From Octadecabacter sp. B2R22 (GTDB lineage Bacteria; Pseudomonadota; Alphaproteobacteria; Rhodobacterales; Rhodobacteraceae), in the NCBI RefSeq assembly GCF_018861045.1, contig NZ_JAHKQJ010000002.1, forward strand, positions 372,001 to 436,000: DNA of 64,000 nucleotides, read 5' to 3'. Every line of letters starts with the position of its first letter. Position 1 is the first letter of the stretch. Below are positions 8,997 through 18,756 of the stretch, piece by piece. The notes beneath the pieces were generated by a model, which saw nothing but the letters and a program-made list of their open reading frames with translations, was not told where the DNA came from and made no database searches. Position numbers and translations under genes: made by a program.

Positions 8997-9665
8997 ATGG
9001 TAGAAGATTTCACGATGTGGGCGTTGTTCGCCCGCGCGACCATTACCGTAAAAATCGTCATGATCATCCTTATCGTCGCGTCCCTATGGTCGTGGAAAGT
9101 GATCGTGGACAAGTATATTCAATATCGCAAGGCCCGCGCTGAAGCGCGTGTTTTTGACGACGCTTTCTGGTCCGGCAATCCACTGGATGAGCTGTTCGAC
9201 CAAATCGGTGCGACGCCAAAGGGCCAGTCCGAAAAGATTTTTGCGTCTGGCATGTTGGAGTGGCGCAGGTCTCACCGCCAAGACGGCGGATTGATCGCGG
9301 GTGCTACGGCACGGATCGACCGGAATATGGATGTGGCGATTGCCAAGGAAACCGCAAGCTTGCAGCGCGGGCTGACCGTTCTGGCGACGGTCGGGTCGGC
9401 GGCTCCGTTTATCGGGCTGCTCGGGACCGTGTTCGGGATTATGAACGCGTTCATCGAGATCGCAGAACAACAAAACACCAACCTCGCCGTTGTCGCACCT
9501 GGCATCGCCGAGGCCTTGTTGGCGACCGGCCTTGGCCTTTTGGCGGCTATTCCTGCGGTTATCTTTTACAACAAGCTCAGCGCGGATGCAGATAGCATCG
9601 TCAATGGCTACGAGGCGTTTGCGGATGAGTTTGCAACGATCCTTAGCCGTCAGTTGGATTCCTGA
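8997..9665 (+). CDS. tolQ: Tol-Pal system protein TolQ
   Basis: TolQ is the inner-membrane proton channel subunit paired with TolR; together they energise TolA using the proton-motive force. The 222-residue protein has three membrane helices: one near residues 9-30, and two after about residue 125 around GLTVLATVGSAAPFIGLLGT and VAPGIAEALLATGLGLLAAI. These last two are the MotA/TolQ/ExbB signatures. The ATG at 8997 follows gcagagcaggcag. It heads tolQ-tolR-tolA-tolA-C-like-tolB-pal-cpoB. Confidence 0.97.
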   Translation: MVEDFTMWALFARATITVKIVMIILIVASLWSWKVIVDKYIQYRKARAEARVFDDAFWSGNPLDELFDQIGATPKGQSEKIFASGMLEWRRSHRQDGGLIAGATARIDRNMDVAIAKETASLQRGLTVLATVGSAAPFIGLLGTVFGIMNAFIEIAEQQNTNLAVVAPGIAEALLATGLGLLAAIPAVIFYNKLSADADSIVNGYEAFADEFATILSRQLDS

Positions 9666-9668
9666 GCC

Positions 9669-10148
9669 ATGGGCGCGGGTGTTATTCAAAAAGACGACGG
9701 GGGCGGGCGCCGCGCGCGGCGTCGATCCCGTCGGTCTCGGCCGATGTCGGAAATCAACGTCACGCCGTTTGTTGACGTCATGTTGGTATTGCTGATCATC
9801 TTCATGGTGGCGGCCCCGTTGTCGGTTGTTGGCGTTCCTGTGAACACGCCAGAAACAGCAGCCAATGCATTGCCGACACCAGAAGAAGAACCGCTGACAG
9901 TTACGTTGAACGCCGACGGTGGTGTTTTCATTCAAGAGACCGAAGTAGAGCGGGCTGAATTGGTCAGCCGTCTGCGCGGGATTGCGGCTGAACGTGACAG
10001 TGACCAGATTTTCCTACGGGCAGATGGCGTGAATGCGTGGAACGAAGTGGCTCAGGTCATGGGGGCGCTGAATGCTGCAGGGTTCAACAACATCGGCTTG
10101 GTGACGGATATCGGCGGGCCGACGCTCGACGGCGGTTCAGGCAATTAG
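9669..10148 (+). CDS. tolR: Tol-Pal system protein TolR
   Basis: TolR is a 159-residue ExbD/TolR protein. After a basic Arg-rich cytoplasmic start (RRARRRSRRSR) it has SEINVTPFVDVMLVLLIIFM, which contains the conserved membrane Asp that carries protons, then a periplasmic domain with a dimerisation/peptidoglycan-binding fold. It starts three bases after tolQ. The extra Gly- and Arg-rich N-terminal 30 residues are typical for alphaproteobacteria. Confidence 0.96.
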   Translation: MGAGVIQKDDGGGRRARRRSRRSRPMSEINVTPFVDVMLVLLIIFMVAAPLSVVGVPVNTPETAANALPTPEEEPLTVTLNADGGVFIQETEVERAELVSRLRGIAAERDSDQIFLRADGVNAWNEVAQVMGALNAAGFNNIGLVTDIGGPTLDGGSGN

Positions 10149-10162
10149 GGCGGTAATCGCGA

Positions 10163-11281
10163 ATGAGCGCTGGCACCTATATTTCAGGCATCGGGCATAC
10201 GGCACTAATCGTATGGATGGTTGTCGGCTGGGGCATGTCCTCTGAGCCGTTGCCGTTCGAGATCACCGAAGTGTCCGTAGTCTCCGGCGAAGATTTCGCT
10301 GCGATGACGCAAGGTGCGCAGCCCGAATTGCCACCAAGCGAACCTGCCGCGATTGAACAGCCCCCCGTTGACGAAACGCCACCAGCGCCAGAGGTCGAAA
10401 CACCCCCCGTTGTGCCAGAAGCCCCAGCACCTGTTGAACCGCCAGCGGTTGAAACGCCGCCCGCAGCGCCAGACTTGACAGTGCCGGAAACCGTCGTGAC
10501 GGACACCCCGCCGGACGTTCCGGATACGCCGCAGATTATCACCCCACCACAATCGGCGGAACTGGGCAGCAGCTTGCGCCCTGTGCCGCGTCCTGCACCG
10601 CGTGTTGCGCCAGAAATCGTTGCTCCTCCAGAACCTGATGCGACCGTCGCACCAGAGGAAACGACTGCGGCCAGTGATCAGGTCGAGGCACCTGTTGAAG
10701 AGACAACCGAGCCAGCGGAAGAGACCACAGCGCCAGAAGCTGCCGCCGATCAGATCGTTACTGAAGCTGAAGAGCCATCTTTCGCGCCCGAAATTTCCAG
10801 CCGCCCACCGTCACGACCTGCAAGTGTAGCTGCCGCGGCCCAAGAGGCAGATCAAACGGCGGTGGATGATGCATTGGCCGCTGCTTTGGCTGGAGAAACC
10901 AGCACACCTGCGGAACCTGCGCCGTCTTCTACGCCGACGGCTGGTTTGTCGGGTGGGCAGCTTTCGGATGGTGATAAATCGGGCTTCTTGCGTCAGGTTG
11001 GCGGCTGCTGGAATACGGGCGCGCTGTCTACAGGTGCCCAGAACACGATCATCGATATGGTCTTTGACATGACGCCAGACGGCCGCCCCGTCACAGGATC
11101 TATCCAGTTGGACGGGTTTTCCGGCGGCAACGCAACAGATGCAGACGCGGCTTTTCAGGCGGCGCGCCGCGCCCTGATCCGCTGCACGGGCGACAGTGGT
11201 TACGATTTGCCACAAGACCAATATGACCAATGGCAACGGGTCGTTCTGACCGTTGATCCAACCGCGATGCGTCAACGATGA
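10163..11281 (+). CDS. tolA: Tol-Pal system protein TolA
   Basis: TolA spans the periplasm and links TolQR to TolB and Pal for outer-membrane constriction. The 372-residue protein has one N-terminal membrane segment (ISGIGHTALIVWMVVGWGM, about 6-24). A long Pro/Ala/Glu/Thr-rich middle (about 45-270) replaces the Ala/Lys helix of enterobacteria. The C-terminal globular domain (from about 272) has paired Cys (GGCWN and ALIRC) and the ending VVLTVDPTAMRQR. The stop overlaps the start of a second gene that encodes only a similar C-terminal domain. The family is sure by position, topology and C-terminal domain. Confidence 0.93.
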   Translation: MSAGTYISGIGHTALIVWMVVGWGMSSEPLPFEITEVSVVSGEDFAAMTQGAQPELPPSEPAAIEQPPVDETPPAPEVETPPVVPEAPAPVEPPAVETPPAAPDLTVPETVVTDTPPDVPDTPQIITPPQSAELGSSLRPVPRPAPRVAPEIVAPPEPDATVAPEETTAASDQVEAPVEETTEPAEETTAPEAAADQIVTEAEEPSFAPEISSRPPSRPASVAAAAQEADQTAVDDALAAALAGETSTPAEPAPSSTPTAGLSGGQLSDGDKSGFLRQVGGCWNTGALSTGAQNTIIDMVFDMTPDGRPVTGSIQLDGFSGGNATDADAAFQAARRALIRCTGDSGYDLPQDQYDQWQRVVLTVDPTAMRQR

Positions 11282-11646
11282 AGGGGGTGGCTTCGATATG
11301 TTTTGCCCTTTTGGCAGGCGGTGTTGCAGCCGAGGACCGACCGGCATGGATGACTGGTTTTATCCACGATGTATCGCAGTGCTGGAACATTACGCAGGCG
11401 GACGATCCTTGGCCGGTAATAGAGATCAATTTTGAATTGACCCGCGAAGGGGTTCCCCTGCCTGACAGCTTTGTGATGACCGAGGCGTCCGCGGCAAGCG
11501 AGACCGCGACACAAGCAGCCTTTGCCTCGGCCCGTCGTGCCGTTCTTCGCTGTGGGATGGACGGGTATGATCTGCCTGCCGAACACTTCGAGTTGTGGCA
11601 GCACGTCGCAATGACCGTCGATCCGACCCAGATTGTAAGACAATGA
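11278..11646 (+). CDS. Stand-alone periplasmic TolA C-terminal-domain-like protein
   Basis: This 122-residue protein has a signal peptide (MKGVASICFALLAGGVAA) and then a single domain that matches the C-terminal domain of the TolA encoded just upstream. Shared features in the same order are CWN, AAFxxARRAxxRC, GYDLP, a Trp-containing helix and TVDPT near the end. It lacks the TolA membrane anchor and the proline-rich spacer. It begins within the tolA stop codon (ATGA), so it is translationally coupled to tolA. It probably arose by duplication of the 3' end of tolA. A role such as competing with or modulating TolA binding to TolB or Pal is inference. Confidence 0.85.
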   Translation: MKGVASICFALLAGGVAAEDRPAWMTGFIHDVSQCWNITQADDPWPVIEINFELTREGVPLPDSFVMTEASAASETATQAAFASARRAVLRCGMDGYDLPAEHFELWQHVAMTVDPTQIVRQ

Positions 11647-11701
11647 GGGTCGCAGTGATCCGCCGAACAAAAAACTCCCCGTTGAAAAGAGGGATAATTA
11701 A

Positions 11702-13042
11702 GTGAGTATACGCGCCATGATGACCAAATTTATGACCTTCCTCGCTGCGATGATGATCGCATTGTCCGCAACCACTTCGGCGCAGGCGCAAGAACCGCTT
11801 CGGCTAACCTTGCGGGACGGCGTGATAGAAGCCTTGCCCTTTGCGATCCCGACCCTTCAAGCTGAGGTCGCCGGATCAGAACAGATGGCCAACGATATCA
11901 GCCGCGTGATTGCGGAAGATTTGAACGGCACGGGCCTGTTCCGCCAAATCCCATCGTCGGCGTTTATCTCCACGCCGGGTGTTTTTGGGACGCCAGTTGC
12001 TTTTGCCGACTGGCGCGCGATCAATGCGCAGGCCTTGGTGACGGGCGCTGTGGCGGTTAACGGATCGCAGATCACGGTTAAGTTCCGCCTTTATGATGTG
12101 TTCTCGGGTTCTGAAATGGGCGAGGGCCTGCAGTTCGTTGGTACCACGGACGGCTGGCGTCGCATGGCGCATAAAGTGGCCGATGTGGTCTACAGCCGCA
12201 TCACGGGTGAGGCAGGTTATTTCGACAGCCGCATTGTGTTTGTTGCCGAAACAGGCCCCAAAGATGACCGCGCTAAACGGCTTGCGATTATGGATTATGA
12301 TGGCGCGAATGTTCAGTACCTCACCGACAGCTCTGCAATCGTTTTGGCCCCGCGGTTCAGCCCGAACGGCGATCGCATCCTTTATACCAGCTACGAAAGC
12401 GGTTTTCCGCGCATTAATGTCTTGAATGTCGCATCTGTAACCCGCCAGCAATTGACCACCTCAGAAGGCGATATGGCGTTTTCGCCTCGGTTTAGCCTTG
12501 ATGGGAGACAGGTGATCTATTCGCTGATCCAAGGCGGCAACACGGACATCTTCCGCACGGATTTGGCGACGGGACAGCACCAACGCTTGACGAACACACC
12601 CGCGATTGAAACCGCGCCGAGCTTTAGCCCAGATGGCAGCCAGATCGTGTTTGAAAGCGATCGTTCCGGTACCCAGCAACTTTACATCATGTCCGCCAAT
12701 GGCGGTGAACCGCAGCGAATTTCCTTTGGAAATGGGCGATATGGCACACCTGTCTGGTCCCCACGCGGCGATTTGATTGCATTTACCAAGCAAGAATCCG
12801 GACGGTTCCATATTGGCGTAATGCGCACGGATGGCACCGAAGAGCGCCTTTTGACGTCGTCATTCTTGGACGAGGGTCCGACATGGGCTCCGAACGGGCG
12901 CGTCATCATGTTTGCCCGTGAAACCCAAGGGGCAGACGGTACGACCGCGCTTTATTCGGTTGATATCACGGGCCGCAATTTGCGTCGCGTTACAACACCG
13001 CAAGGCGGGTCTGACCCGTCATGGGGGCCGTTGCAGCAGTAA
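11702..13042 (+). CDS. tolB: Tol-Pal system protein TolB
   Basis: TolB is the periplasmic six-bladed beta-propeller that binds Pal and TolA. The product is 446 residues from GTG 11702, or 441 from ATG 11717. A signal peptide ends near TTSAQAQ. After an N-terminal alpha/beta domain come repeated WD40-like PD40 blades with the motif pattern PxFSPDG ([43 protein letters not shown]). A GAGGG ribosome-binding site about eight bases before the GTG favours 11702, but the start is not certain. It is 55 bases after the TolA-C-like gene. Confidence 0.95.
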   Translation: MSIRAMMTKFMTFLAAMMIALSATTSAQAQEPLRLTLRDGVIEALPFAIPTLQAEVAGSEQMANDISRVIAEDLNGTGLFRQIPSSAFISTPGVFGTPVAFADWRAINAQALVTGAVAVNGSQITVKFRLYDVFSGSEMGEGLQFVGTTDGWRRMAHKVADVVYSRITGEAGYFDSRIVFVAETGPKDDRAKRLAIMDYDGANVQYLTDSSAIVLAPRFSPNGDRILYTSYESGFPRINVLNVASVTRQQLTTSEGDMAFSPRFSLDGRQVIYSLIQGGNTDIFRTDLATGQHQRLTNTPAIETAPSFSPDGSQIVFESDRSGTQQLYIMSANGGEPQRISFGNGRYGTPVWSPRGDLIAFTKQESGRFHIGVMRTDGTEERLLTSSFLDEGPTWAPNGRVIMFARETQGADGTTALYSVDITGRNLRRVTTPQGGSDPSWGPLQQ

Positions 13043-13132
13043 ACTCGCAGATCACGCATTCGCGATTCTCAATTCAAGTCGGGCGTGTTACGATAGCCCC
13101 AAACGAGCATATAATAAAAACGGGACAGACCC

Positions 13133-13669
13133 ATGACACATCTTACCAAAGCCATTCTACTGGTCGGGACACTTGCGCTTGGCGCTTGTACGAACGCGGA
13201 CCGCTTCGACAATGCGGACGCCGTTGATCTGAACGCCCAGAACATGGCCGCAGCGAACACAGGCATCGACCAGACAGCACTGACGGGGGCCAATAACCCT
13301 GCCAGCCCACAGTATTTCAGCCAAACCATCGGCGACCGTGTGTTGTTTGAAGTCGATACATCCACACTGACGGCCCAAGGCCGTGCAACCTTGGATGGTC
13401 AGGCCGGATGGTTGGCAACAAATTCCGACTACCTTGCCGTGATCGAAGGCCACGCTGACGAACAGGGCACACGTGAATACAACCTTGCGCTCGGTGCACG
13501 CCGCGCCAATGCTGTGCGGGAATACCTGATCTCGAAAGGTCTGGCCTCCAGCCGCGTCCGCACCGTATCTTACGGTAAAGAACGCCCGTTGGCTGTTTGT
13601 TCGGACGAAAGCTGTTATGCGCAGAACCGTCGTGCCGTGACGATCATTTCGATCGGCCAAGGTAGCTAA
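13133..13669 (+). CDS. pal: Peptidoglycan-associated lipoprotein Pal
   Basis: Pal is the outer-membrane lipoprotein that holds peptidoglycan and interacts with TolB and TolA. The 178-residue precursor has a lipoprotein signal with lipobox LGAC (Cys19), a short linker, and a C-terminal OmpA-like domain. That domain has FEVDTSTLTAQGRATL, the peptidoglycan-binding stretch EGHADEQGTREYNLALGARR and RVRTVSYGKERP. It follows tolB after 90 bases and precedes cpoB. Confidence 0.97.
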   Translation: MTHLTKAILLVGTLALGACTNADRFDNADAVDLNAQNMAAANTGIDQTALTGANNPASPQYFSQTIGDRVLFEVDTSTLTAQGRATLDGQAGWLATNSDYLAVIEGHADEQGTREYNLALGARRANAVREYLISKGLASSRVRTVSYGKERPLAVCSDESCYAQNRRAVTIISIGQGS

Positions 13670-13688
13670 ACTCTTCTTGGGGGAAGAC

Positions 13689-14516
13689 ATGCTGAGAACG
13701 ATTTCTTTGTGTTTGGCACTGGCCGCACCCGCCGGACTGATGTCCAGCGCGGCCTTTGCGCAAGATCAGACATTGGCTGACATCCGTGCGGAGCTGACAA
13801 CGCTTTATGTTGATGTGACGGGATTGCGCAATGAACTGGTGGCTTCCGGCCAATCAGGGCAGGGCACGGCGGGCGCGACCCCTTTGGACCGTCTTAACTC
13901 CATCGAGGCCGAACTCACACGTCTGACCTCAAAAACCGAAGAGCTAGAGTTCCGCATCACGCGTCTGACGCGCGATGGGACCAATCGCATTGGCGATCTG
14001 GAATTCCGCCTGTGCGAACTTGAAGCAGGCTGTGACATCGGTGCGCTTGGTGAAACACCCAGCCTTGGTGGCGTAGACGTTGAGCCGACTGCGCCCGTCG
14101 TTGAAACGCCTGTGACGAATGCGCCGTCTTTGGCCGTGGCCGAGCAAGAGGATTTCACGCGGGCGCAGGAGGCGCTCGCCTCCGGTGACTTTCGCGGCGC
14201 CGCTGACCTCCTTGCGTCCTTCAATGAGAATTACCCCGGTAGCCCAGTAGCCGCTGACGCGCATTTCCTGCGTGGCCAAGCATTTGAGAACTTGGGCGAG
14301 ACGAGCAATGCCGCCCGCGCCTATCTTTCAGCGTTTTCGGGCAATCCCGAAGGGTCCATAGCGCCCGCTGCATTGATGAAACTGGGCGTAACGCTCGGGG
14401 CCTTGGGCCAGACACAAGATGCTTGCGTTACATTGGGCGAAGTCAACGTGCGCTTCCCCGGAACACCAGAGGTTGGTGAAGCACAAAACGCGATGGCGAC
14501 GCTCGGGTGCGGTTAG
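13689..14516 (+). CDS. cpoB: Tol-Pal coordinator CpoB (YbgF), TPR protein
   Basis: CpoB is the periplasmic protein coordinating peptidoglycan synthesis with Tol-driven constriction. The 275-residue precursor has a signal peptide ending near AAFAQ. A coiled-coil segment follows (about residues 25-105, with heptads around LNSIEAELTRLTSKTEELEF), then a linker and C-terminal tetratricopeptide repeats (ALASGDFRGAADLLASFNEN, FLRGQAFENLGETSNAARAY, ALMKLGVTLGALGQTQDA). ATG 13689 is chosen over the upstream TTG because it gives the signal peptide directly. The tilS start overlaps its last codons. Confidence 0.92.
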   Translation: MLRTISLCLALAAPAGLMSSAAFAQDQTLADIRAELTTLYVDVTGLRNELVASGQSGQGTAGATPLDRLNSIEAELTRLTSKTEELEFRITRLTRDGTNRIGDLEFRLCELEAGCDIGALGETPSLGGVDVEPTAPVVETPVTNAPSLAVAEQEDFTRAQEALASGDFRGAADLLASFNENYPGSPVAADAHFLRGQAFENLGETSNAARAYLSAFSGNPEGSIAPAALMKLGVTLGALGQTQDACVTLGEVNVRFPGTPEVGEAQNAMATLGCG

Positions 14517-15799
14517 ACCAAGACTGGTTGATGACGCAGGGCGAAGATGCTGCTTTGCTGCATTTTATTGATACGATCCTCATTGGAGAGCAGCCCGATA
14601 AGGTCGCCATCGCCGTGTCCGGCGGCGGGGATTCGATGGCGTTGCTGCATCTTTATATGCGCTGGTCAGAGCAAACGGGTGTTCCGGTTATCGCGGCGAC
14701 TGTGGATCACGGATTGCGGGCCGCCGCCGCTGACGAGGCGGCTTTTGTCGGGGCGTTTTGCGAAGAACATCAAATTCCCCACAGTATTCTGAACTGGGAT
14801 GGCACAAAGGCCACCGGAAACGTGCAAGCCGCCGCGCGGGATGCGCGGTATCAACTTTTGTCCGATTGGGCGTGGGACAACGGCACTGAAACGATTGCTT
14901 TAGGGCATACGGCCAATGATGTGGCTGAAACATTCCTGATGCGCTTAGGGCGCAAGGCGGGACTGGATGGGCTGGCTGCGATGCCGCCTGTCTTTAGCCT
15001 TCATCGTTCGATATTTGTACGGCCTCTGTGGCAACAAACCCGCGAAGAATTGCGGAACTACCTGCGGCGTCATGATGTGTCTTGGGTCGATGACCCCAGC
15101 AACGAAGATTTAACGCAAACCCGTCCCAAAGCGCGTCAGATTTTGGCGGCTCTTGAACCGCTTGGCATTGATATCGAGAGTTTGAAATCGACAGCAGCGG
15201 CGTTGGCGTCTGCCAAAAGCGCAATTCAAGGCTACACATGCGAAGAGGCGCGGCGGCTGGTCATTGTGGATCGCGGCGATGTTTTGATCCAATCCCGGCC
15301 ACGCCCGCCCGTGCACCCCGATGTGGAACGCCGCTTGCGGCTTGCGGCGGTGCGATACATCAATGGCAATGGCTATGCCCCAAGGGAAAGCGCGTTGATC
15401 AATCTGGACGTGGCTTTGACGAAGCAGGACCGTCACACGGTTGGCGGCTGTATTGTTAGCAAAGAAGAAGGTGCCTTGCGGTTTGCGCGCGAGGTTAAGG
15501 CGACGGAACCGACGATTGAGTGGCGCAATCGGACGCTTGGCCTCTTGTGGGACGCGCGGTGGCTTGTGAGCGAGGAATCAGAGACCCCTAACATGGGGGA
15601 ATTGACCGTCGGTGCGTTGGGTGAACACATTAAGGACGTGCCTGATTGGCGTGAAACGGGGCTACCTCGGGCATCTCTCATGGCTAGTCCTGCCGTATTT
15701 GAGGGTGAAACCCTTATTTCGGCCCCTGTTGCGGGCCTCAATAACGGATTTATCGCGCGCATTGTCGCGGATTTCACGTCTTTACTGCTTTCCCGTTGA
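14507..15799 (+). CDS. tilS: tRNA(Ile)-lysidine synthase TilS
   Basis: TilS attaches lysine to C34 of the CAU-anticodon tRNA(Ile), changing its decoding from AUG to AUA. It is essential in most bacteria. The product is up to 430 residues. The PP-loop ATP pyrophosphatase motif AVSGGGDSMALLHL sits near residues 36-49, with DHGLR, ALGHTANDVAETFLMRL and RPLWQQTREELRNYL following. The GTG at 14507 overlaps cpoB by ten bases; ATG 14531 is an alternative start. The C-terminal substrate-binding region is more divergent, as usual in alphaproteobacteria. Confidence 0.93.
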   Translation: MRLDQDWLMTQGEDAALLHFIDTILIGEQPDKVAIAVSGGGDSMALLHLYMRWSEQTGVPVIAATVDHGLRAAAADEAAFVGAFCEEHQIPHSILNWDGTKATGNVQAAARDARYQLLSDWAWDNGTETIALGHTANDVAETFLMRLGRKAGLDGLAAMPPVFSLHRSIFVRPLWQQTREELRNYLRRHDVSWVDDPSNEDLTQTRPKARQILAALEPLGIDIESLKSTAAALASAKSAIQGYTCEEARRLVIVDRGDVLIQSRPRPPVHPDVERRLRLAAVRYINGNGYAPRESALINLDVALTKQDRHTVGGCIVSKEEGALRFAREVKATEPTIEWRNRTLGLLWDARWLVSEESETPNMGELTVGALGEHIKDVPDWRETGLPRASLMASPAVFEGETLISAPVAGLNNGFIARIVADFTSLLLSR

Positions 15800-15885
15800 A
15801 CTCGGCAGCTAAGGGTCTATCTTAGGCAAGTGCTCACTAAATCTTAGGATTTGTGAGCCAAATGATTTTCTAAAGGAGTGTCGCC

Positions 15886-17802
15886 TTGGGCAACGCACGC
15901 AATCTGGCCTTTTGGGTCGTGCTATTCGTTCTTGTTATTTCGCTGTTTAACCTTTTTGGGAACACCCAAAGCAGTACGCAAACCAACGAGAAGAGCTATT
16001 CAGAGTTTGTGCAGGCAGTTGATGCCGGCGCCGTCGCCGAAGCGCGTATTGACGGTGAAAACCTGACGTATCGGGGCGCCGACGGTCGCACTTACGTTGT
16101 GATCCTTCCGGAAGATGCCGAAGTCACGAGCCTGTTGATCGAAAAAGGTGTGCCCATGTCTGCGGAGGCGCAAGAGCAATCTGGCGTTGCAACATTCCTT
16201 GTGGGTCTTCTTCCGTTCCTGCTGCTGATCGGGGTCTGGATCTATTTCATGAACCGCATGCAAGGCGGCGGTAAAGGCGGGGCTATGGGTTTTGGTAAAT
16301 CCAAAGCCAAGATGCTGACTGAAAAAGCAGGTCGCGTGACGTTTGATGATGTCGCCGGCATTGATGAAGCCAAGGAAGAGCTCGAAGAAATCGTAGAATT
16401 CCTGCGCAATCCGCAGAAATTTTCGCGTCTCGGCGGCAAGATCCCTAAAGGCGCGCTTTTGGTGGGTCCTCCGGGAACGGGTAAAACCCTGCTGGCACGC
16501 GCCATCGCGGGCGAGGCGGGTGTGCCGTTCTTTACTATTTCCGGTTCTGATTTCGTGGAAATGTTTGTGGGTGTCGGTGCATCCCGTGTGCGTGACATGT
16601 TCGAGCAGGCCAAGAAAAACGCGCCCTGCATCATCTTCATCGACGAGATTGACGCCGTGGGCCGTGCCCGTGGTGTCGGCATGGGCGGCGGTAACGACGA
16701 ACGCGAACAGACGTTGAACCAACTGCTGGTTGAGATGGATGGTTTTGAAGCCAACGAAGGCGTCATCATCATCGCGGCCACCAACCGTAAAGACGTGCTT
16801 GACCCAGCCCTGTTGCGCCCGGGCCGTTTTGACCGTCAGGTTACTGTCGGCAACCCAGACATCAAAGGCCGTGAAAAAATTCTCGGCGTGCATGCGCGTA
16901 AAGTGCCGCTTGGCCCTGACGTTGATCTGCGCATTATTGCCCGTGGCTCCCCCGGATTTTCTGGTGCCGATCTGGCGAACCTTGTGAACGAAGCAGCACT
17001 GACCGCGGCCCGTATTGGTCGGCGTTTCGTAGCGATGGCTGATTTCGAATCCGCCAAGGATAAGATCATGATGGGGGCCGAGCGCCGCTCCATGATTATG
17101 ACCGACGCACAAAAAGAAATGACGGCCTATCACGAAGCGGGCCACGCGATTGTTGGCATCTCGCTACCGAAATGTGATCCGGTCTATAAGGCGACGATCA
17201 TTCCACGTGGCGGTGCGTTGGGCATGGTGATGTCTTTGCCCGAAATGGATCGCCTCAACATGTTCCGCGACGAGTGCCACCAACGTCTTGCGATGACGAT
17301 GGCTGGCAAAGCGGCTGAGGTTATCAAATACGGTGAAGACCAAGTCTCCAACGGTCCTGCAGGTGACATTCAACAGGCCAGCCAATTGGCCCGCGCGATG
17401 ATCATGCGTTGGGGCATGTCTGATAAGGTCGGCAACATTGATTATGCCGAGGCCCATGAGGGATACTCTGGCAGCACGGGTGGTTTCTCGGTCTCAGCCG
17501 AAACCAAGGGGTTGATCGAAGAAGAAGTGAAAGACTTCATCGAGGCAGGCTACCAACGTGCGCTGAGCATCCTGAAAGACAAGAACGATGAGTTCGAACG
17601 TCTGGCCCAAGGTTTGCTGGAATACGAAACTCTGACGGGTGCTGAGATCAATCGCGTGATGGCAGGTGAATTGCCCAGTGATGACAGTGATGATGGCACA
17701 GACGTGCCGCCAACATCAGGCAGTTCGGTGACTGCGGTTCCAAAGACCAAGCCGCGCAAGCCAAAGTCGCCCGATCCAGACCTTGAACCGGAAGCGACAT
17801 AA
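15886..17802 (+). CDS. ftsH: ATP-dependent zinc metalloprotease FtsH
   Basis: FtsH is the membrane-anchored AAA+ protease that degrades misassembled membrane proteins and short-lived regulators. The 638-residue protein has helix 1 (about 6-24), a periplasmic loop and helix 2 ([18 protein letters not shown]). The AAA module follows, with Walker A GPPGTGKT, Walker [13 protein letters not shown] and the second region of homology ending [12 protein letters not shown]. The zinc site is HEAGH. The pore motif FVG is in MFVGVGA. The start is TTG at 15886, supported by a strong AAGGAG seven to eight bases upstream and the normal N-terminus (GNARNLAFW). A strong terminator follows. Confidence 0.97.
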   Translation: MGNARNLAFWVVLFVLVISLFNLFGNTQSSTQTNEKSYSEFVQAVDAGAVAEARIDGENLTYRGADGRTYVVILPEDAEVTSLLIEKGVPMSAEAQEQSGVATFLVGLLPFLLLIGVWIYFMNRMQGGGKGGAMGFGKSKAKMLTEKAGRVTFDDVAGIDEAKEELEEIVEFLRNPQKFSRLGGKIPKGALLVGPPGTGKTLLARAIAGEAGVPFFTISGSDFVEMFVGVGASRVRDMFEQAKKNAPCIIFIDEIDAVGRARGVGMGGGNDEREQTLNQLLVEMDGFEANEGVIIIAATNRKDVLDPALLRPGRFDRQVTVGNPDIKGREKILGVHARKVPLGPDVDLRIIARGSPGFSGADLANLVNEAALTAARIGRRFVAMADFESAKDKIMMGAERRSMIMTDAQKEMTAYHEAGHAIVGISLPKCDPVYKATIIPRGGALGMVMSLPEMDRLNMFRDECHQRLAMTMAGKAAEVIKYGEDQVSNGPAGDIQQASQLARAMIMRWGMSDKVGNIDYAEAHEGYSGSTGGFSVSAETKGLIEEEVKDFIEAGYQRALSILKDKNDEFERLAQGLLEYETLTGAEINRVMAGELPSDDSDDGTDVPPTSGSSVTAVPKTKPRKPKSPDPDLEPEAT

Positions 17803-17817
17803 GAAACACGATCTAAA

Positions 17818-17848
17818 CCCCGCAGGCCAACACGCCTGCGGGGTTTTT
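17818..17848 (+). terminator. Intrinsic terminator after ftsH
   Basis: CCCCGCAGGC (17818-17827) pairs perfectly with GCCTGCGGGG (17834-17843) around a six-base loop and is followed by TTTTT. It is a textbook rho-independent terminator closing the tol-tilS-ftsH run. Confidence 0.93.
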
Positions 17849-17936
17849 CATTTCGATGCATCATACAAGATATCACAGATGGTCGCTTGAACCCGTCGGT
17901 AACTGGCGGCACTCTCCTCCCTAAAGGAGACCTGCC

Positions 17937-18518
17937 ATGCCTGCGTTAAAACCCACCCATTTCACTGCGGAGATCGTCTGGCTCGGGGCCGTTATGAATG
18001 GCGACCGTGATGAGTTGACCGCCCCAGCCCGAGAAAACCTTGAGCTGACATTTGAGGGCGTCGCAGGCGCATTTCACGCGGGGCTTACGCGACCAAGTTG
18101 TAGTCGCGTGAAATCACAGTATGAGCGCGGCACCCCGATCAAGAACGAACGCCAGCTCAGCATTGTAAGCCAAGAAGAACTTGATCAGATCGCCAAGGAA
18201 ATGGGTGTTGATGCGGTTGATCCGGTTCGGATGGGGGCGTCAATTGTCGTGAAGGGAATCCCTGATTTCAGCCATGTGCCGCCGTCGTCACGGTTGCAGG
18301 CCGCGAGCGGGGCAACTGTGACGGTTGATATGGAAAATCGTCCTTGCCAATTCCCAGCTAAATCACTGGTGCTGGATCATGGGGACCTTGCTAAGGGGTT
18401 CAAGCCCGCAGCAAAGAACCGGCGCGGCGTCACGGCTTGGGTCGCCGCTGAAGGCCGTATCGCACTTGGTGATATCTTGACGCTGCACGTCCCAGATCAA
18501 CCTGTTTGGGCCCCTTAA
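17937..18518 (+). CDS. MOSC-domain protein
   Basis: This is a 193-residue MOSC (molybdenum cofactor sulfurase C-terminal) domain protein without the beta-barrel N-terminal partner. The conserved Cys occurs in ENRPCQFPAK (about residue 139). The region VDPVRMGASIVVKGIPDFSH and the ending ALGDILTLHVPDQP match the fold. MOSC proteins bind or transfer sulfur or molybdenum cofactor to enzymes. No molybdoenzyme is nearby, so the partner is unknown. The ATG follows an AAAGGAGACC ribosome-binding site. It is a single-gene unit after the ftsH terminator. Confidence 0.85.
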   Translation: MPALKPTHFTAEIVWLGAVMNGDRDELTAPARENLELTFEGVAGAFHAGLTRPSCSRVKSQYERGTPIKNERQLSIVSQEELDQIAKEMGVDAVDPVRMGASIVVKGIPDFSHVPPSSRLQAASGATVTVDMENRPCQFPAKSLVLDHGDLAKGFKPAAKNRRGVTAWVAAEGRIALGDILTLHVPDQPVWAP

Positions 18519-18756
18519 CCAGTTACACCCGCAGAAGGGTATAAAGGCCACTGAAATGCGGCCGTGAAAAAAAATCCCAAAATTTCACGATTTCATTTGT
18601 CCCATAAGGTTTTTTGCTGAATAAATTTTCCTGTGACCGCCAGCCCGACGATTCCGGTATCCAAAATGTCGTAACTGCGTTGGGCTGCTTGGGTATCGAC
18701 GTGCTTACTGGCGCAGGAATAAGACGGGCAATTTTGCTCATTAGGGAGAAGTTGAA

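Noticed and set aside
16000-17145. 381-codon minus-strand frame across ftsH
   Set aside because: It lies fully antisense to ftsH and shows no start signal or domain.
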